The notes under the pieces are model-generated. The model saw only the letters and a program-made list of their open reading frames with translations. It was not told the origin of the DNA and ran no database searches. Shown here piece by piece: positions 12,201-27,200 of a DNA stretch of 64,000 nt. The position numbers and the translations under genes were made by a program. Position 1 is the first letter of the stretch. Each line of letters begins with the position of its first letter. The DNA lies in NCBI GenBank assembly GCA_964565925.1, contig CAZMGV010000001.1, forward strand, positions 124,001 through 188,000. Reading direction: 5' to 3'. The stretch comes from CAZMGV01 sp964565925 (GTDB lineage: Bacteria; JAGRBM01; JAHCIT01).

Positions 12201-15200
12201 CCCGCACTCCGACCGCCGCCACATTGTCGATGATCGCCAGACCGATGGGTTCCCGCTTAAAGCCTGTGTTGTTCCAGAATGGCAGCCACGAAAGCGAAAT
12301 CGGTACCTGGGGTATCGAAACATTGAAGATTTCCAGGCCGGCCATATTTTCAAGATAGGAAAAAGCCGCTACGTACAAATAGTCGCCAACATAGGCAATG
12401 CCATGGGCACTGCGTGAATTCGGATACCCTGGCAAATTGATCGCACCGCCGTTCGGGACTTCGTAGGCGAAATTACCGACCGTTACCCAGTCTCCGCCCG
12501 GGTTCCTGATTTCGACCGGATAAATTCCCGCCGCCAGTTGTCTCGGCGACAGGAAATCGAAGGTCGAAAGGTCCAAGACGTCCATGGCGATCCCGGTTCG
12601 TTCGCCAATCCGGACAACGGCGCCCGGAACGAAAGCGGGTTCCGCAAGTGAAACCGTAATCCGTGTCCCGCCGCTCATCGGTCCGGACAAGGGAGACATC
12701 TGGGCGCCAACCTGATTCAACTGATGCAGCGCGATAAGGCCAAGAGGGCTGATTTCGTTCAAATGGTGGCTTGAATCTATTACCCGGACGTCCAGTGGTC
12801 CGGCTTCCAGCCCGGACGCCAAGGTGATGACGAGTTGGTCTGGATCTCCCGGCGACGACGGTGGAATCCGCTGGAACACACTCCCGGCCTGATCAGGCAC
12901 GTCCGTGATTTCCCGGTCGCCGACCCAAATGACATCAATTGAGCCAAACCCGTCACCAGTCACGGTGACCTGACCGCCGTCCACCGAAAGAATTTTGGGA
13001 CTGATTCCCCGAATCTTGGGAGGCTGGATATCCGCCGGTAGAGTCCGGAAAGCCGAGTGATAGTCCGCGATAAGGGCCCCGCCTTCGCGGTCCCGGAGTG
13101 CCGCCGTAACGACAATCTGATAATTTTCTTCCGGTGCAAGCGGTGAAGATGGCGTGAACGTCACCGTTCTGTCGTCAACCGAAATAGCGCCTGCGATTAC
13201 CGAATGATCGAGCATACGGACGATGGATACTGTCCCATTATTAAGGCTTGCCGCCACCGGTTCGCGATTCAGGGTGATCCCGACTGGTTTATCGGTGGCC
13301 CAGCGAGCGTTATTTGCCGGTTCGGTCTTCATGACCATCGAAAACGGGACCGACAGGATATTCATGCTGCCTGCGGATATATTTATTCCCGTCGCTTCGG
13401 GCTGGGGAGACGCAGCCAGTACCTGATCCTGGAAAAAGTCGGCGGCGCGGGCGTACTCTCGGTTTCCCGCTGATAGTACCGGGACCGAAATTCGTGCCGA
13501 GCAATCTTGCGGAAGCGGCCCGCTCCTCAGTCCAGCGAGCCCGGATACGTCGAATATTCTTACGCCGCCCGCGTCCCACGCCGTTAACAAATACGAACCC
13601 ACGGATTTAATCGACCTGATCACGCCGACGTTGCTGACTTCGTCAAGTGTCAGTGTAATATGACCGCGGCATTTCAGTTGCGGGGTATTGATTTCAGGAT
13701 CGAGGAATTCCTCAGCGTCAACGACATATATTCCACTAGGTCCGCCGACCATCAGGAAACCGTCCGACGTGATCTCCAGTGCTGTCAAAATCAGATGTTC
13801 CGGACTCCCTCCGCCATTTTGCTGGAAAAAATTCAGTCCGAACGTGCCGACGCGGTTAATTGCTGCTCCTGAACGTTTGGCAACATGCAAATGACCGCCC
13901 TCACTGATTGTTTTATTATTAAAAATATCTTTAGCGAGGCAGGTGCCTCCAGAATCCAGCAGATCCCGTGAGCATTTCAGCTCTCTCCTGGACGTGACAC
14001 TGAATATGTATTCCCCGACCGCGAGCGTCCGATGTGCAGGAGCACCAGCAAGAGTAGGCCCTTCTGGTGTCGAAATAAATAAATCTTCCAGCTCCACATT
14101 ATCGTGATAACGAACCAGTTCTACCGGGTCTGAAGCGACCGAGACGTCAATTGTAGACCCGTCTGTATTGGTTCCGGCGACTCCATCTGTGGGATTCAAT
14201 ACGACAGAGTCGAAATGTGTGGCATAAATCGCTGGACCCAGTTTAATTGCGGTCGACGTGATCTTTGGGCGAAGTCCGGAATATTGATCATCTACCGGGA
14301 GTGGCTGATGAACACCGACAAGATCTGCACCGAGCAGGTCCGTCGTATCAATAACGACCAGCCCCTGTTCACCGTTAGCGACCACGGTCTTGTTAGGGTC
14401 AACTGGCAAAACATCGAACGACTGGGCCGTAAAATCCCGGGTCACCGATATCGGGTAGTATTTCGCGAGCTGCTCGACGTCACTAGGCGGATCGTGAGGT
14501 AGCGTCGACAAGGCTCCCGCCAGGTTCGGTGTCGGGGGATTGTGTACATCGACCGCCATAAACCGCTGGGAAAAAGACTTTCTCGTCTCAATACTCTCGC
14601 CGATAACATCCGAACCTCCGGCAGTCAGCCAGGCAACTCCGTTATCATCTGCGGTCACGGTAGCCGGGAATGTTTTGTTCAACTGATACTTAGTTAGGTA
14701 CGGCAACCCGTACCGGTGTGCAGACTGGACCAGAAGCTCATCCGATCCGGGTATCTTTATACGTATGTCGGCAGGTCCAAACGGACCGGGCGGGGCCTTA
14801 AATTGCAATAACGTAGGCAAAAGGACATTTATGCCCGATGCAGGCACCCCACCGACCGTAATCTTAAGCGGAGACGTCAACAGGCTCGCGGGCGTAAATC
14901 CCGTGCCCCGCACGGTTATCAGGTCGCCGCCCTGTGCGGGTCCGTATTCGGGAGTGATGGACTCGACCGAAAGATGGTCGAGATACAGAAACCCTCCCAG
15001 CAATGCCGCGGACGTGCCGCCGGGATTGACGACACGAACGGTTGCAGAACCGGGAACTCTTTCCGTACTGACCGGGATATCGACTGTTATCGTCGCAGAA
15101 TTTCCGGCGACCTGGTAGCCGTCCGCAGTATGGCTCATCAGTTCGCCGCCAACGTAGACGTCTGCGTTTTCCTGTATACCAAATCCGCTGATGGCTATTT

Positions 15201-18200
15201 CGTATCCGCCCGTGAGACTCCCGGAAACGGGCGTCACATACGAAACGACCGGGATTGGGGAGTCCGGCACGGTTGCGACGGTGAAGGTGAATGAGTAACC
15301 GCGGCCGTGGACCAGCCGGGCACCTTCCGGAGACGCAATCTGGCCGGAAAGATCTACAAGATACTGGGTTCCGGCTTCGAAGTACAGACCGTCCGGCAGT
15401 TGCGCCGGCTGGATACGAAGGTAGTTGCCGAGGCTTCCGGAACCGGGGGCCGGTGTAATCGTCGCCGGTACGACATGCCCATGGACAGCACTCCCATCAT
15501 GAAGCTGAATCGCCGGTTCGGCGGAATTCAGCCTTATCAGCCGAACCCGGCTATCCGACAGGGAATCCGAATCGATGACTGCCGTGAAAATGATCTGAAC
15601 GTCTTGGCGTTCAAGCGGCGTGACGGAACCCGGAGCCGGTTCAATCTGGGCGAGGTTCAGATCAACTATGATATTGGTCTGCAGCCGCTGGAGATTATAA
15701 CTTTCATCATGATTTTCGTCGTAAAACAGACCGATCGTTACCGGACCATCGGTCATTATCCCCTGCACCTGGCCGCCCAGACGGTTATCGACTGGAGCAA
15801 GAGCGGCTGGCCCGGACGGATCACTGATGTCGAATATCCAAATACCGGCGTCCTGGAATCCCACGTACGCTAATGACGTGAGCACACTAATGGATACCGC
15901 AACGCCGGGCGGCGAGGTATTTCCTGAGCCTCTTTCGACCGCACCAAGCGTTCCTGGTCCGTCGCTACCTTCCACCAGATCAACGATTCTGATTCCGGAA
16001 CTACCGCAGGCCAGATAGAACCTGTCGTTGACTCCGGCGCCGTCTCGGCATGCCCGGCCGTAACTGGCCACGGGCTGGAAGTCGCCACGTATCGCCTTTG
16101 CGAATACGACCTTTGATCCGATACCCCAAGTGGGGCTGGCATAAGCGCCAGCAGCTAAACCAGGCATTATCGGGGAAGTGAATATGGCGACGTCAGTGCC
16201 AGACAGTGCGAGCCCAACTGCTGGATATTCCGTAGGAATCTCATCAATAATAAAAGCATGCAAAGCATCTGCGATATATAGGACCCGGACTCCGTCATTA
16301 CCGAGCGCTACGAATATCAAATTACCGGCGACCCGCATATCCCGCGGAAACTCCGCGGATAGCAAGTCCACCTGCCCGACTATCGCTGGCTGGCAGATAT
16401 TCGAAATATTCACCACATATATAAAGGCCTTTGATCCGACATATATCGGCACGAGTACGAGGTCGCGCTCCGGTAACAATACTGGCTTCCCGGGAATTCG
16501 TAGCCTGCCTAAATCTAACATTGCATCGTAACGGTCTTCCGCGCCGTCACCGTTCAGATCAATCTGGAACGGAAAATCATCAGAACCCAGGGTCGCCCCC
16601 TCGGCTTTAAGAGCGTCCGTATTCCACGAGCAAGGATCCGTAGAACTCAGTGACAAGAAATTGGCGATATCCAGTCTGCCGTGAGATATAGGGCTGTCGT
16701 ATCCGGGAAACCACTGCGCGGTTACGAATACACGTCCGTCCAGATAGGCGGCACCGCCAATAGGACTTGTAATGCTACCAATAGACTGCGAATCAATTCC
16801 CTCTACGACCGGACCGGCAAATGTAAAATCTGCCGATGCTTCTGATCCATCGGGATTGGTGACCTGTATGGGAGCACTACCCACGATACCGGACGGCGTA
16901 ATCGCCTCGATCAATCCTATACTTCTGACGAATACTCTGACCGCCGGTATACCGCCGAAGGTCACCGTCAGCCTGGGATGTCCGAGCGAATCCACCTCGG
17001 GCGAAAAACCGGTACCCTGAATGGATACGTTTTGGCCACCTTCAACAGTTCCCCAGTCGGGAGAAACCTCCTCGATGGATAGTGGGCTCATCAGCAACAG
17101 CGCCCCCGCCATAGAGGCATCAGATCCGGTACTGTCGTTGTATACGTGCAGCGAGGCGAGGCCGCCATCAGCAAGGTTGAGGTTCGACAGCGTGATTTCG
17201 ATCGTCTGTTCGCCACCGCCACAATTCGTGCACACGATTGCACCCGGTGGAATCGCCAACCCGCCTACGGCAGCTCTCAGACTGCCGCTGAAACCGCGGC
17301 CCGTCACCAATATGGTCGAACTGCCCGCAAGCGGGACGAGGTGCGGATTCAACCCGTCGATCCGGACAGGTTCCCCGCCGCCGACCAGATTGGTCGTAAA
17401 ACGTGACGAAACCCGTCCGAGCAATCCGGCGAGCCCGTCGGCCGTCCGGATATTCCCGTCTACAACGATTTCATAGACGGTGCCGGGATCAAAATAATCT
17501 CCGACAAGATTTCCATATAGATCAAAGGCTGTGGCTTCTGTCAGCGGACCGGACGGTGTATTGATATTTTCGGCATCAACTGGCTCGATATTCACCGCTA
17601 CGGTCGTCCCGATCAGTGGCAATGGTCCGCTTTTCCGTACAATCCGGATATTTCCCGCCACGCTGCCGGCGTCGACGGCACGGGTAAACGTAACTCGCAC
17701 CGGCTGGTCGAGGGCAATACCGTTTGCCCGGTCCGCAGGCGCAACCGACCGAACATCGAGATAGGGAACTTCAACTACGTCCAGCCGTAAACCGGTCGCC
17801 AATATCGACACATCTCCATCGAGTGCCAAGTGAGTTGGAATGGAATACTTTGTCGGTAAGCCCGGCTGGATTGCTCCCAGTAGTTTGGGATCGCTTCGAT
17901 CCGTGATATTCGAGAATTCAAGAAACGAAAGGTAACCCTGAGGTCCCTGTAGCGTGCTCCCCGATCTTGCGAGCAAATTGGATTTCGCGGTTACTCGCTG
18001 ATCCTCTGCCGTCAAAGGAAGAGGGAAGCCTGCCTGATTTGCCGTGCCGCTGAAACTGAGCAGGCCCGTATCGTCGACGTATTGCAATCCCGTAACCGCG
18101 CTGGCGGTATATACCGTGCTCCCCGAACGACCAATCCCATCGATCCGCCCGGCCACCTTCAGCCCGCTGATAACCGCCGGATCGGGAGAGGCCACCGACA

Positions 18201-21200
18201 TGTCAAGCAACCACGGATTCCGGGGCAAAAAATACCCCGTCTGCGGATCGATAGTCGTCGCATAACTCGGTATCAGCAAACGGTCACCGACCAGATCCAG
18301 ATCGAATATCTGGCCGACATCGACAGGAACGGAATCTACATTGACCGTATCAGTGTGGCTGACCAGAACCAGGGCGCCGGGGTTCGAAGCATCGACGAAA
18401 TAAAGCCCCGAGACCGTCCCCACCACGATCAGATTTCCTGACTTTGTTATACTTAATACTTCCGGGCCGATCGGGACCGGATTTCCTGCGCTGCAGGGTG
18501 TCGGGTTTCCGCCTGCACAAAGGTTGGAACCGTCAGAGACGTCTATCGAAAGTACGGCCGACCTTCTCGCGGCGGCGTTTGCGGGCGGATAACAGGCCGA
18601 GTTGGCGGCTACGTATAGCATACGGCCGTCGACAAGCCCGGCCACGGGGCTATAAGGCCTGGGAATTTCCACTCCGTCTCCGCTGATAGCGCTATTCCCG
18701 ATATTGCTATAACGCCGGACTCCGCCCGCGGTCTCGGTCACATTTCCCAGCCGGACCGTTTGGACCGTTCCGGGAACGTAGCCGTCGGCGACAGTACATG
18801 AGCTACCGCCCAGCAGGACGTAGGCATTACGATACCGGCCGGTTGTTTCAGCGACTTCGGCTTCGACCACACCGCGTATGCCGGAGCTAACGGCAAAAAA
18901 TCCGCTTTCCGAACCACCAAGCATCTCGGTGGCGCTGCTCGGAGCCATCATTGTGGCCGACGATCCAAGGCCCGAGAACATGAACCCGCCCGGCAGTACG
19001 GCGTGATCACTGTTCGGATTTTTGATAAATACGTCCACGACGCCGTAATCCTGCGGAGTCACGGTCGCCACGGCCTGTTCGGCGCCGATTACAGTTAACG
19101 GGACTTCCACCGACCCGAATCGCGCCGTCATACCCGGAACAAATCCGCCGCCCACAAGAGTGACCTGGGTGCTAAACGCCGTGGAGCCGGTCGATGGCAA
19201 CGTGAATTCCAGCCTGAGCGAATCCGAGTACAGGAACGCCCCCTCAAGCGATGCATGACGTCCTGACGGGTTCCTGACCACGATAGTCGCCAGTCCGTTC
19301 GAACTGGGCGGCGTGGTAAAACTGATCCTTGAGTCAACGGCGGGATCGAATGCGGAGGTATAGGGAGTCTCGACTAAGGCAGGGACCGGCTGGCCGCCGA
19401 TAGTCAGCGTGGCGCCGGCCTCGATGCCGGTTCCTTCAACCCATACAATCGTTCCGCCTGACGCACTTCCGGAATTCGGTGTAGCCCGGATAAGCGAAAT
19501 CGCCGATGAATTTGCCGTCTCTTCCGTGCGGAATTTCGACACGAAGCCCTCGACGAGCGTTACCCCGTCTAGCATCGTGTACGCACCCGGGGCGACGTGA
19601 ATGTATACTGCCGTATTCTCTACAAACGGCGCCGAGGGACTGAATGAAACCGTTCGCCCTGAACATGTATAGTCACCGGTAACGAGCGGTCCGGTAACGT
19701 CGCCCAGATCACCGGTTGTGACATCGAACGGTCTGACCGATGGACATGGCCCTGAATCAGGAGCAATCGGGATGCCGAATTTGAGCGTAATCGCTGTAGT
19801 TACCGGCACCTGGGTTTCGCCGTCGGCCGGCGACACATCCCAGACGGTTGCGAACGGAAGCGGGAAAAATTCATCCTTGTTAAAATCGGTAATATCGCTT
19901 CTCGTCGCGACTATTACCGTCGAATCACGGGGCGAAACACTGGCCATGTCAGGGTTCGTCATCCCGCGGACCTTAAGAGAAACATGAGCACCGTCGAATT
20001 TGAACAATTGCAGTTCGCCGTCCACCAGGCTCGGGCTTCCGTTCACGATCTCCTGATCGGATATCTTTACGCCAGCGGCAATCAGCGGACCCACCGCCGT
20101 CAGATCGGACACACCCTGCGGCAGCCGGTCCGCCCGGCCGACAGACGTCCGCGTCCAATCGGTCACGACCGGTTGCCTCGGATCCTCAACCGAAATCACC
20201 GAAATGCCCGAGTTGGATCCGTCGTCGCCGACAAAGACGTTGTTCCCTGAAATTACCAACGACATCGCCACTCCCGGCGTGTCGGTGTTCCCGATTTCCG
20301 GTAGTAGAGGCGAATTACCGTCGTAGACGTTCAGTCCGGCGCTTCCTGCGGCGACGTAAATGATTCCGTCCTTTACCGCGACCGACCACGCACCTCCGAC
20401 AACCGGCACTTCCTTCACATGAAATGGTTTTTCCGGATTGCTGACGTCGTAGATCTGGAGCCCGGCGCTACCGGCCGCCGCCACGAGCAGGTTCTTTTCA
20501 ATTGCCAGGTCCACGTAGTCGAGTCCGTTGATCGGTGCGACGGACAAACGTTCCGGCGGCAGGACATCGGAGACGATACGGAATATTTCAATAGCCGTAC
20601 GGTTCGTAGTGGACGGACGGACATGCCTGACCGCCACAAACGCCATGTCTTCCCGCATCGCGAATGCGACCGGATATGCGTCTTCCTGCTGATAAATCGC
20701 CTGGTTTGTAGTTGTAGTCGGCGTAAAGTCGAGAAGTCCTGTACCAACATCCGTCCATTGCACCATTGGATCCAGCACGGACGAATTTACCGGGCGCTGC
20801 GTTACCGGATCTACCGCCTCGATAACCACATTCGGCACTATTCGTAAGCTTGACGCTTTCGGGCTCGGTGTCCCATCGAAATTAAATTGCCCATGAATTG
20901 GATCAAACGGTACAAATTTAAGCCCGAAACTCCGGGTCGCGACAATCAATGCGTTCCCGTATCGCTCACTCCGGATGATTCGTTGATCTCCACCACCCAA
21001 AGATCGAACTGGAACAGGTAGGCCGACTTCGACATTTACCGGATTCCCGATTCCGATATTCGGAGGATCGGCGCTGTCTTGCGCAGTGGTCTCGAAATTC
21101 AGGTACTGGCCGGGAATGACGCTCACTCCACCGACTTGTGAACCCGCGAGCGGGGCTCCGCCTTCGGGGAAACCGAATACCCGGGAACCGGGAGCCGTGA

Positions 21201-24200
21201 CCCCGCCGAAAACATTCCCCGTAATTTCCTGGCCGGCGAACTCGACAACCTTCAGGTCCGGCTGGAGCGGGTTGTAATAGGTAACTGTTACGCCATTGAC
21301 ATAACCGATATCCAGCGTGGCCGCGGCATAGTCGATTGGCTCCCCGTACGGGACGAGCGTACCAGCCACCGGCCGGAATACCTGCACGATAGGTGGACTC
21401 CGGTCGGCTTCGGACCCGATAAAGATAGACGCCTGACTGGTCTTGCCGGTATTGTCGTAAGCGACCACCCGTAGAGTCAGTTGGCGGCCCTGCGCTCCGG
21501 CCGGAGCGGTAAATTCTCCTTCGTACAGCGATGCGGCGTCAAAATATCCGAGTTGGCCGAGCGACTGGGTGACGTGCGATACGAGCACATCGTTCAGATA
21601 CATATCGACTTTGGAAATTTGGACATCGTCATGTGCTTCCACCACGACGCGGTTCTGCGATCCGTCGAGGACAGTCACGAAAGTGACCGGATTTGCCCTC
21701 AAATCCACCGCCGTCACGAAATTACTTACTATCTGAGCGATCTGGACCGACGGAGGCTGGTCCGCCGTTATCCGGACGGCCGCCTGGCAGGGATTTGAAG
21801 TCTTGCCGAGGTAATCCGATGCCTGCGCGGTCAAGGTTAAGGTTCCATATCCTGCCGCTCGTTCCGAATCGGTCAGACTCCGAATAGCGATAACCCCGTC
21901 GTATGGTGCGACGTAATCTGTCCATAACAGCTTGCCAGATCCACTCAGTTCGACATCCGCGACCCCCGAATAGGCCGCTTCATCAGGATCGGATGCTTCC
22001 ACACGGACAAAGGCCGATCCGCCTTCCGTCACCACATTCTGACTTCCTGAATCGACAGTCGAGCCGTTCTGAGGATAGGCGACTACGCTGCTGCACACCG
22101 GAGGGCGGTTGGCGACGGCGGTTACGACAATTGTCTCGCTTCCCGTATTTCCGGACGCGTCAATTGCATCGGCACGAATATTGAAGGTTTGCGAGAGCTG
22201 GTCGCCGGGTAGAACCGGCGCCGGCACGACTGCCAGATACGGGGCCTGAGTGAGCCGCGCAACTGCGGTTCCATTTACATAAATATTGACAAGTGCGATC
22301 TCGCCGTCGTCATCCGCGCGTACCTGGATCGAATAGGAGGTACCAGCGATAATTTCCGAACCGGCCGCAGGCGATACGAAAGAAACGGCCGGAGGGGTCG
22401 TGTCTTTTACAACAGAAATGTTCGTAATTCCGGAACTGATTACGTGACCGGCAGTATCGGTCGCAATTGCCTGGAACGACAGGCTGCGAGGGGCACTTCC
22501 GTAGGCAACCGGGAAAAAGGCGACATACGGCGGGACCTGGGCGCTGGCGAACTGCCTGAACCCGCCACCGTCGTCGACCCGGAAACCGACCTGAGTAACG
22601 CCGACGTCGTCCTGTGCCGCCACTTCGATCCGAACCGGATTTCCTTCGGGAAGTTGTGCTGCCTGAGCCGGCCTGACGATCGATACAAGTGGTGGCTGAT
22701 CCTGCTGGATCTTCAAATCACGCGGGGCCGAGAATGTCACATTCCCTACCCGGTCGACGGCTTTTATGCGGATCGAAATCGTCCGCGTCGTTTCATCCGG
22801 GCCCAGCTGCGGAACATCGTAGTTGAATCCGTACGGGGCGTCGGTGTCGTAATAGCGCTGGGGAGAGACCGAAACGAAGCCCTGCCCCAAATCATGTTCC
22901 ATATAAACGCGATCAATCCCTACGTCGTCAACCGCCTGCACCGAAACCGCAAGACGCGATCCGGACGCGACATAGAGATAGGCCCCGGAATTATAACCCG
23001 GCGTCACCTTGTCGATATTCACATACGCAGGCTCGTCAGGTTTAAGCCGTACTAGCAGAGTTTCTTCGTTCAGCTGGACCGGCGGCTGCGAAAAGTCTCC
23101 CTGCGGTTCCAAAAACACTTGCGACCAGTCAGAAGTATTTCCGTTCAGGTCGGACGTGACCACTTTGATCCCGACCAGGTACCTACAGGCTGAGGCGGCG
23201 ATCGCTTGTTGGCGACTGAGACCGAACGCCTCGTCCAATGTCGAAAGCGGGAGCTCGAAACCGTATTGCGGTGTTTCCTTGACAGCGGTCGTCTGCAGCA
23301 CCTGGTCTTCTGGCGGTATTCCGGTGACCAGATATTTCGAATCCTCCACCGGATTGAAAGCATTTTCGTCGATGCTCGTCGCACCGCTACAGTAGTCGTC
23401 GCCAAGATCAAAATAATGCGCCAGCACCTGCATGCCCGACACCTGTACGTTGTCGAGTCCCAGGAATGTCATTCCCAACGAGCTGCCCTCTGTGACCGTC
23501 AGTAAATTATAGGGCTTCAATATGCGGGCATATGGCGGTGTGGTGTCGCCGACAATTCTCAGATTCTGGCTTGAAGCGCTTGATTTTACCCCGGTGATAT
23601 CCGACGCGACCGCCTGAACTGCAAAGTTTCTGCCGACCGAAAACACATTCGCCGGCAGCGATAGTGTTACGTAAAACACCTTCAGCTTCTTGGGGCTATA
23701 ATACGGCGGGAGCGCATGAACGGCTGCACTCACTTCCGGGTATTCGTTATTGGCGGGAATTGGCGTCCCGTCGCTATTATAAAAAGACGACCAGATGACA
23801 TCCCGCGAACCAATCTTTCCGTCGCTACTTCGCTCGCCTGGATGAACAGGCGGCCCGCTAATAGCCCCGTCAACATAAAACTGGACATTGTCGAGTGATT
23901 GATCGTCGATGGCGACGGCGGCAAAAGTCAGGCTGTTGATCCCTTCGACAATCTCCGACCCCGGTACAGGAGATATGATCCAGACGAATGGAGCCCGGTT
24001 TCCGACCGGCTTGACCAGTAGGTCCGCCGAACTCTGGAGGCCGCGGACATCCGTCGCCTGAACCGAAAACAGCGCCGCATCTCCGAGCCCAGTAGGTATT
24101 GGGAGCTGGTAGTTGACAGACGCATCCAGAGGGCCGTTCGCGAGCAGCGCCGTTTGCTGGTCATATGTGATGAGTGGATTTCCGTTGAAGAAGACGGAAA

Positions 24201-27200
24201 TGGACTGCAAACCCACGTCCTCGGTCACATTGAACGAGATAGTCGCAGGACTTCCTTCCAGTACGGTGGCGTTACCGGCGGCGAGGGCGATCGGATCTGT
24301 CGTATTCCCGGCCGGAGACGATACGCCGGAATAGGCGATTTTGGGCGGCATATCCGGCCAAACGAAGAAGTTCAGTGGCGAGGAAATGGCCACATGCCCG
24401 TACAGGTCGTATCCTCGTGCCACCAGGTTTCCGAGAGTTCCCGACAACTCCTTCGGCATGGTCACGTTGTATGTGAACCCCGGGCCCTGATACGTCTGCC
24501 AGCTGACGGTGCCGGAACCGTGCATTTGCGACGGGCCACGAACAGCGGCCGCGGTGCCAATGAAATTGTCGTTCAGATAAATATCGACCCTGCTCAGCCT
24601 GGAATCGTCTTCAAAATTGGCGGCGATCGGAACCGGACGTCCTCCGGCGACCGGATGGGTGTTGTTGACCGCTACGACTCCGGCCGACGGAGCTTCCCGG
24701 TCCTCCAGAACCACAAAATTCGACGTGGCCCAGCCCGTTCCTCCGAATCCGTCGGTAGCCGCCACGGCCATGAAGGCCGAATCAAACGGCTGCAGGTAAT
24801 AGTCGTATCCGAGTTGAGGCTTGAATGGCTGCGACACGACGTTTTGACAGGGTATTGCTTGCTGGCAAGTCCGGTAACTCGTCAGGCGGTATTCGCTGCC
24901 TCCCGCGACAACCGACAGGCTCGGAATATCGACGTAGCTTTCGGTAAAAACGTCGGTGACAGCCCCGGACTCTTCCACCCAGGTGCCGTTCACGGAACGA
25001 AATACCTGAACCTGCCAATGATCGCCCGTCGCAATGTGCTGCGCGAAAAGATCCGATTGAATGAACGTGGCCCCTGTCGTCCCGACGTACTCGTGGACCG
25101 CCGCGGATGGGCCTAGTGCCGGCGATGCAACCGAAACCACCAGTTTCCACTGTGTCGCGTCCGCTCCGTCAGGAAGTTCTGTCTTGATCCGTACCTTCGC
25201 AGGATCGTCGCCGTTCGATGCAATCGTCCGGCCGAGCGAAAACGCCCCGCCCGGCATCCCTAATTCGACCGAATCGCTCCCGGAAGTGGATACCCGTAAT
25301 GAGGAAACCGGCGACGTGACGGCCGGAATGTTCTGAACGGCTTCGATGGAAACAGCCAGTGGGCCATACACGCCGCTCCCCGTCCCGAACTCCAATGCGG
25401 GATCCGTAACGACAAACTTTCCGGCGATCAGTTCGTCCAGACTGCCTCTTCCGCCAAGAACGGTCACATTCAGGTCATCAAGGTTATCGGTGACAGAAAG
25501 GTCCGGTGTCAGCCATTCATGCTCAACCGGAGCGTTCAACGGCCCGGGGTTCGTGAATGCCACAGCCGGAGGCAGGTCGGCGGCGACCGTGTAACGAGCG
25601 GAACCTCCACGCAGGCCGCCCTGATTCGCCGAACGGTCCGTCGCGACGGCGGTGATCTGAAGCTCGACGTGCTGGGTCGTCGGGTCCGTCACCAGCGAAG
25701 CCAGATCGGCTTTACGGGGAATCTGGATTAACCTCTTGTCCCCGTACGACTGGACCTCGCCCGCGCTGCATCCGGTCAGAGGGCTCGTAGACTGAATCAG
25801 TGTCAAATACGGACAGCCGTGCAACAGCGTCTCGCCCGTGTGGGCAACTACCGTGCCAGCCGTATTTACCGCCGCGAACCAGTAGGACAGATCGACATGA
25901 TCGACCGCGATATTGTCAGTAGCGACGACGGATAGTGTTTGAGTTGTTCCCTCATAAATTTCGCCGTTTGAGCCAGTCGAAAGTCCGCTCACGGATATGG
26001 CGGGAGGGATCAAATCGCCGACGACCTTAATCCGGATCGATTGAACTTCGGAACTGTTACCGGCGCGATCATACGCATAGGTATCCACCCGCACGGTCCG
26101 CCCGATCCAGGCGTCCAGTAACGTCAGCATCGAGCCGTAGGAACCGCTAAAAGTCTTGTCGACCACAATTTCGCCGAAACTGTTTGGGTTATCCCTCGTG
26201 GTCGTCACGAATTTGTAGGACTTTTCGTCGTATACCGCAGTACCCTGCAGGAGTTCACCGGTAGCGTCGTCATAGACGGCAAATTCGGCCCGGTTGACCC
26301 GTACGTTGTCGGTGGCAGTAGCGTTTAGCGCGATATTAGACCTGGACGGGTACGAAGACCCGCTAACCGGTGCAGTAACCTGTACTGCTGGCGAGACCAG
26401 ATCGTTGAGAAGAGTGAGTTGAAGTTCGGCAATTCCGTCAACGCCGCCGTCATCCTGGACCCGGATCCGGATTTTCCCGGTGCTGCCGTCCGGAAGGTCG
26501 GTCCGCGGGGCCACCACCGTCACTCGCGCCGCCAATCCGGAATTCAGGGCCTTCAGCTCGGTCCCCAAGGTATTGGTGATATTCGCGCAGCTCGTGCACA
26601 GAGGCACCGAGTCTACTGGCGCGGCGTAAATCGCGACCATCTTTCCATCGTCCGTCGCCGTGATATCGACGGGGAATTCATCTCCTTCCTGGAATGTCGT
26701 ACCGGCGACCGGTCGAAGTATCTGGATAATGGGAGCGGAGTTGTCTCTGATGGAAATTGTGGTGCTCGTGCTGGAGCTGTTTCCGGCCGGATCCACTGCC
26801 TGCGCGGTAAGGGTCACCGACTGCGCCGCCGCTGGAATCACGATCTGTCCAAAATTGTAGGAAGTGAATATGCCGGTCGTACTCGTGGATAACGGTGCCG
26901 TGAGGACATGGCCCGGGTAACTTACCCGCACCGAGGCGACTGAGACGTTGTCGGCGGCCTGAACGACCACATTGATGGGATCGGAAGTCCTGAACGAAGT
27001 ACCACCGGACGGAGACATGATCCCCACGGACGGCGGCTCGCTGTCGGTATTGACAGTGAAGGTTTCCGCCCATACCACCGTTTGTCCTATTGAATCTGTC
27101 GCGGTCGCCACCAGATTGAGATTTGAACTTGCGCTGGCCGGGACAACGATATTGCTGAACTGGAACGGGACATTTGCGGCCGAATTGTCGTACAACGGAG

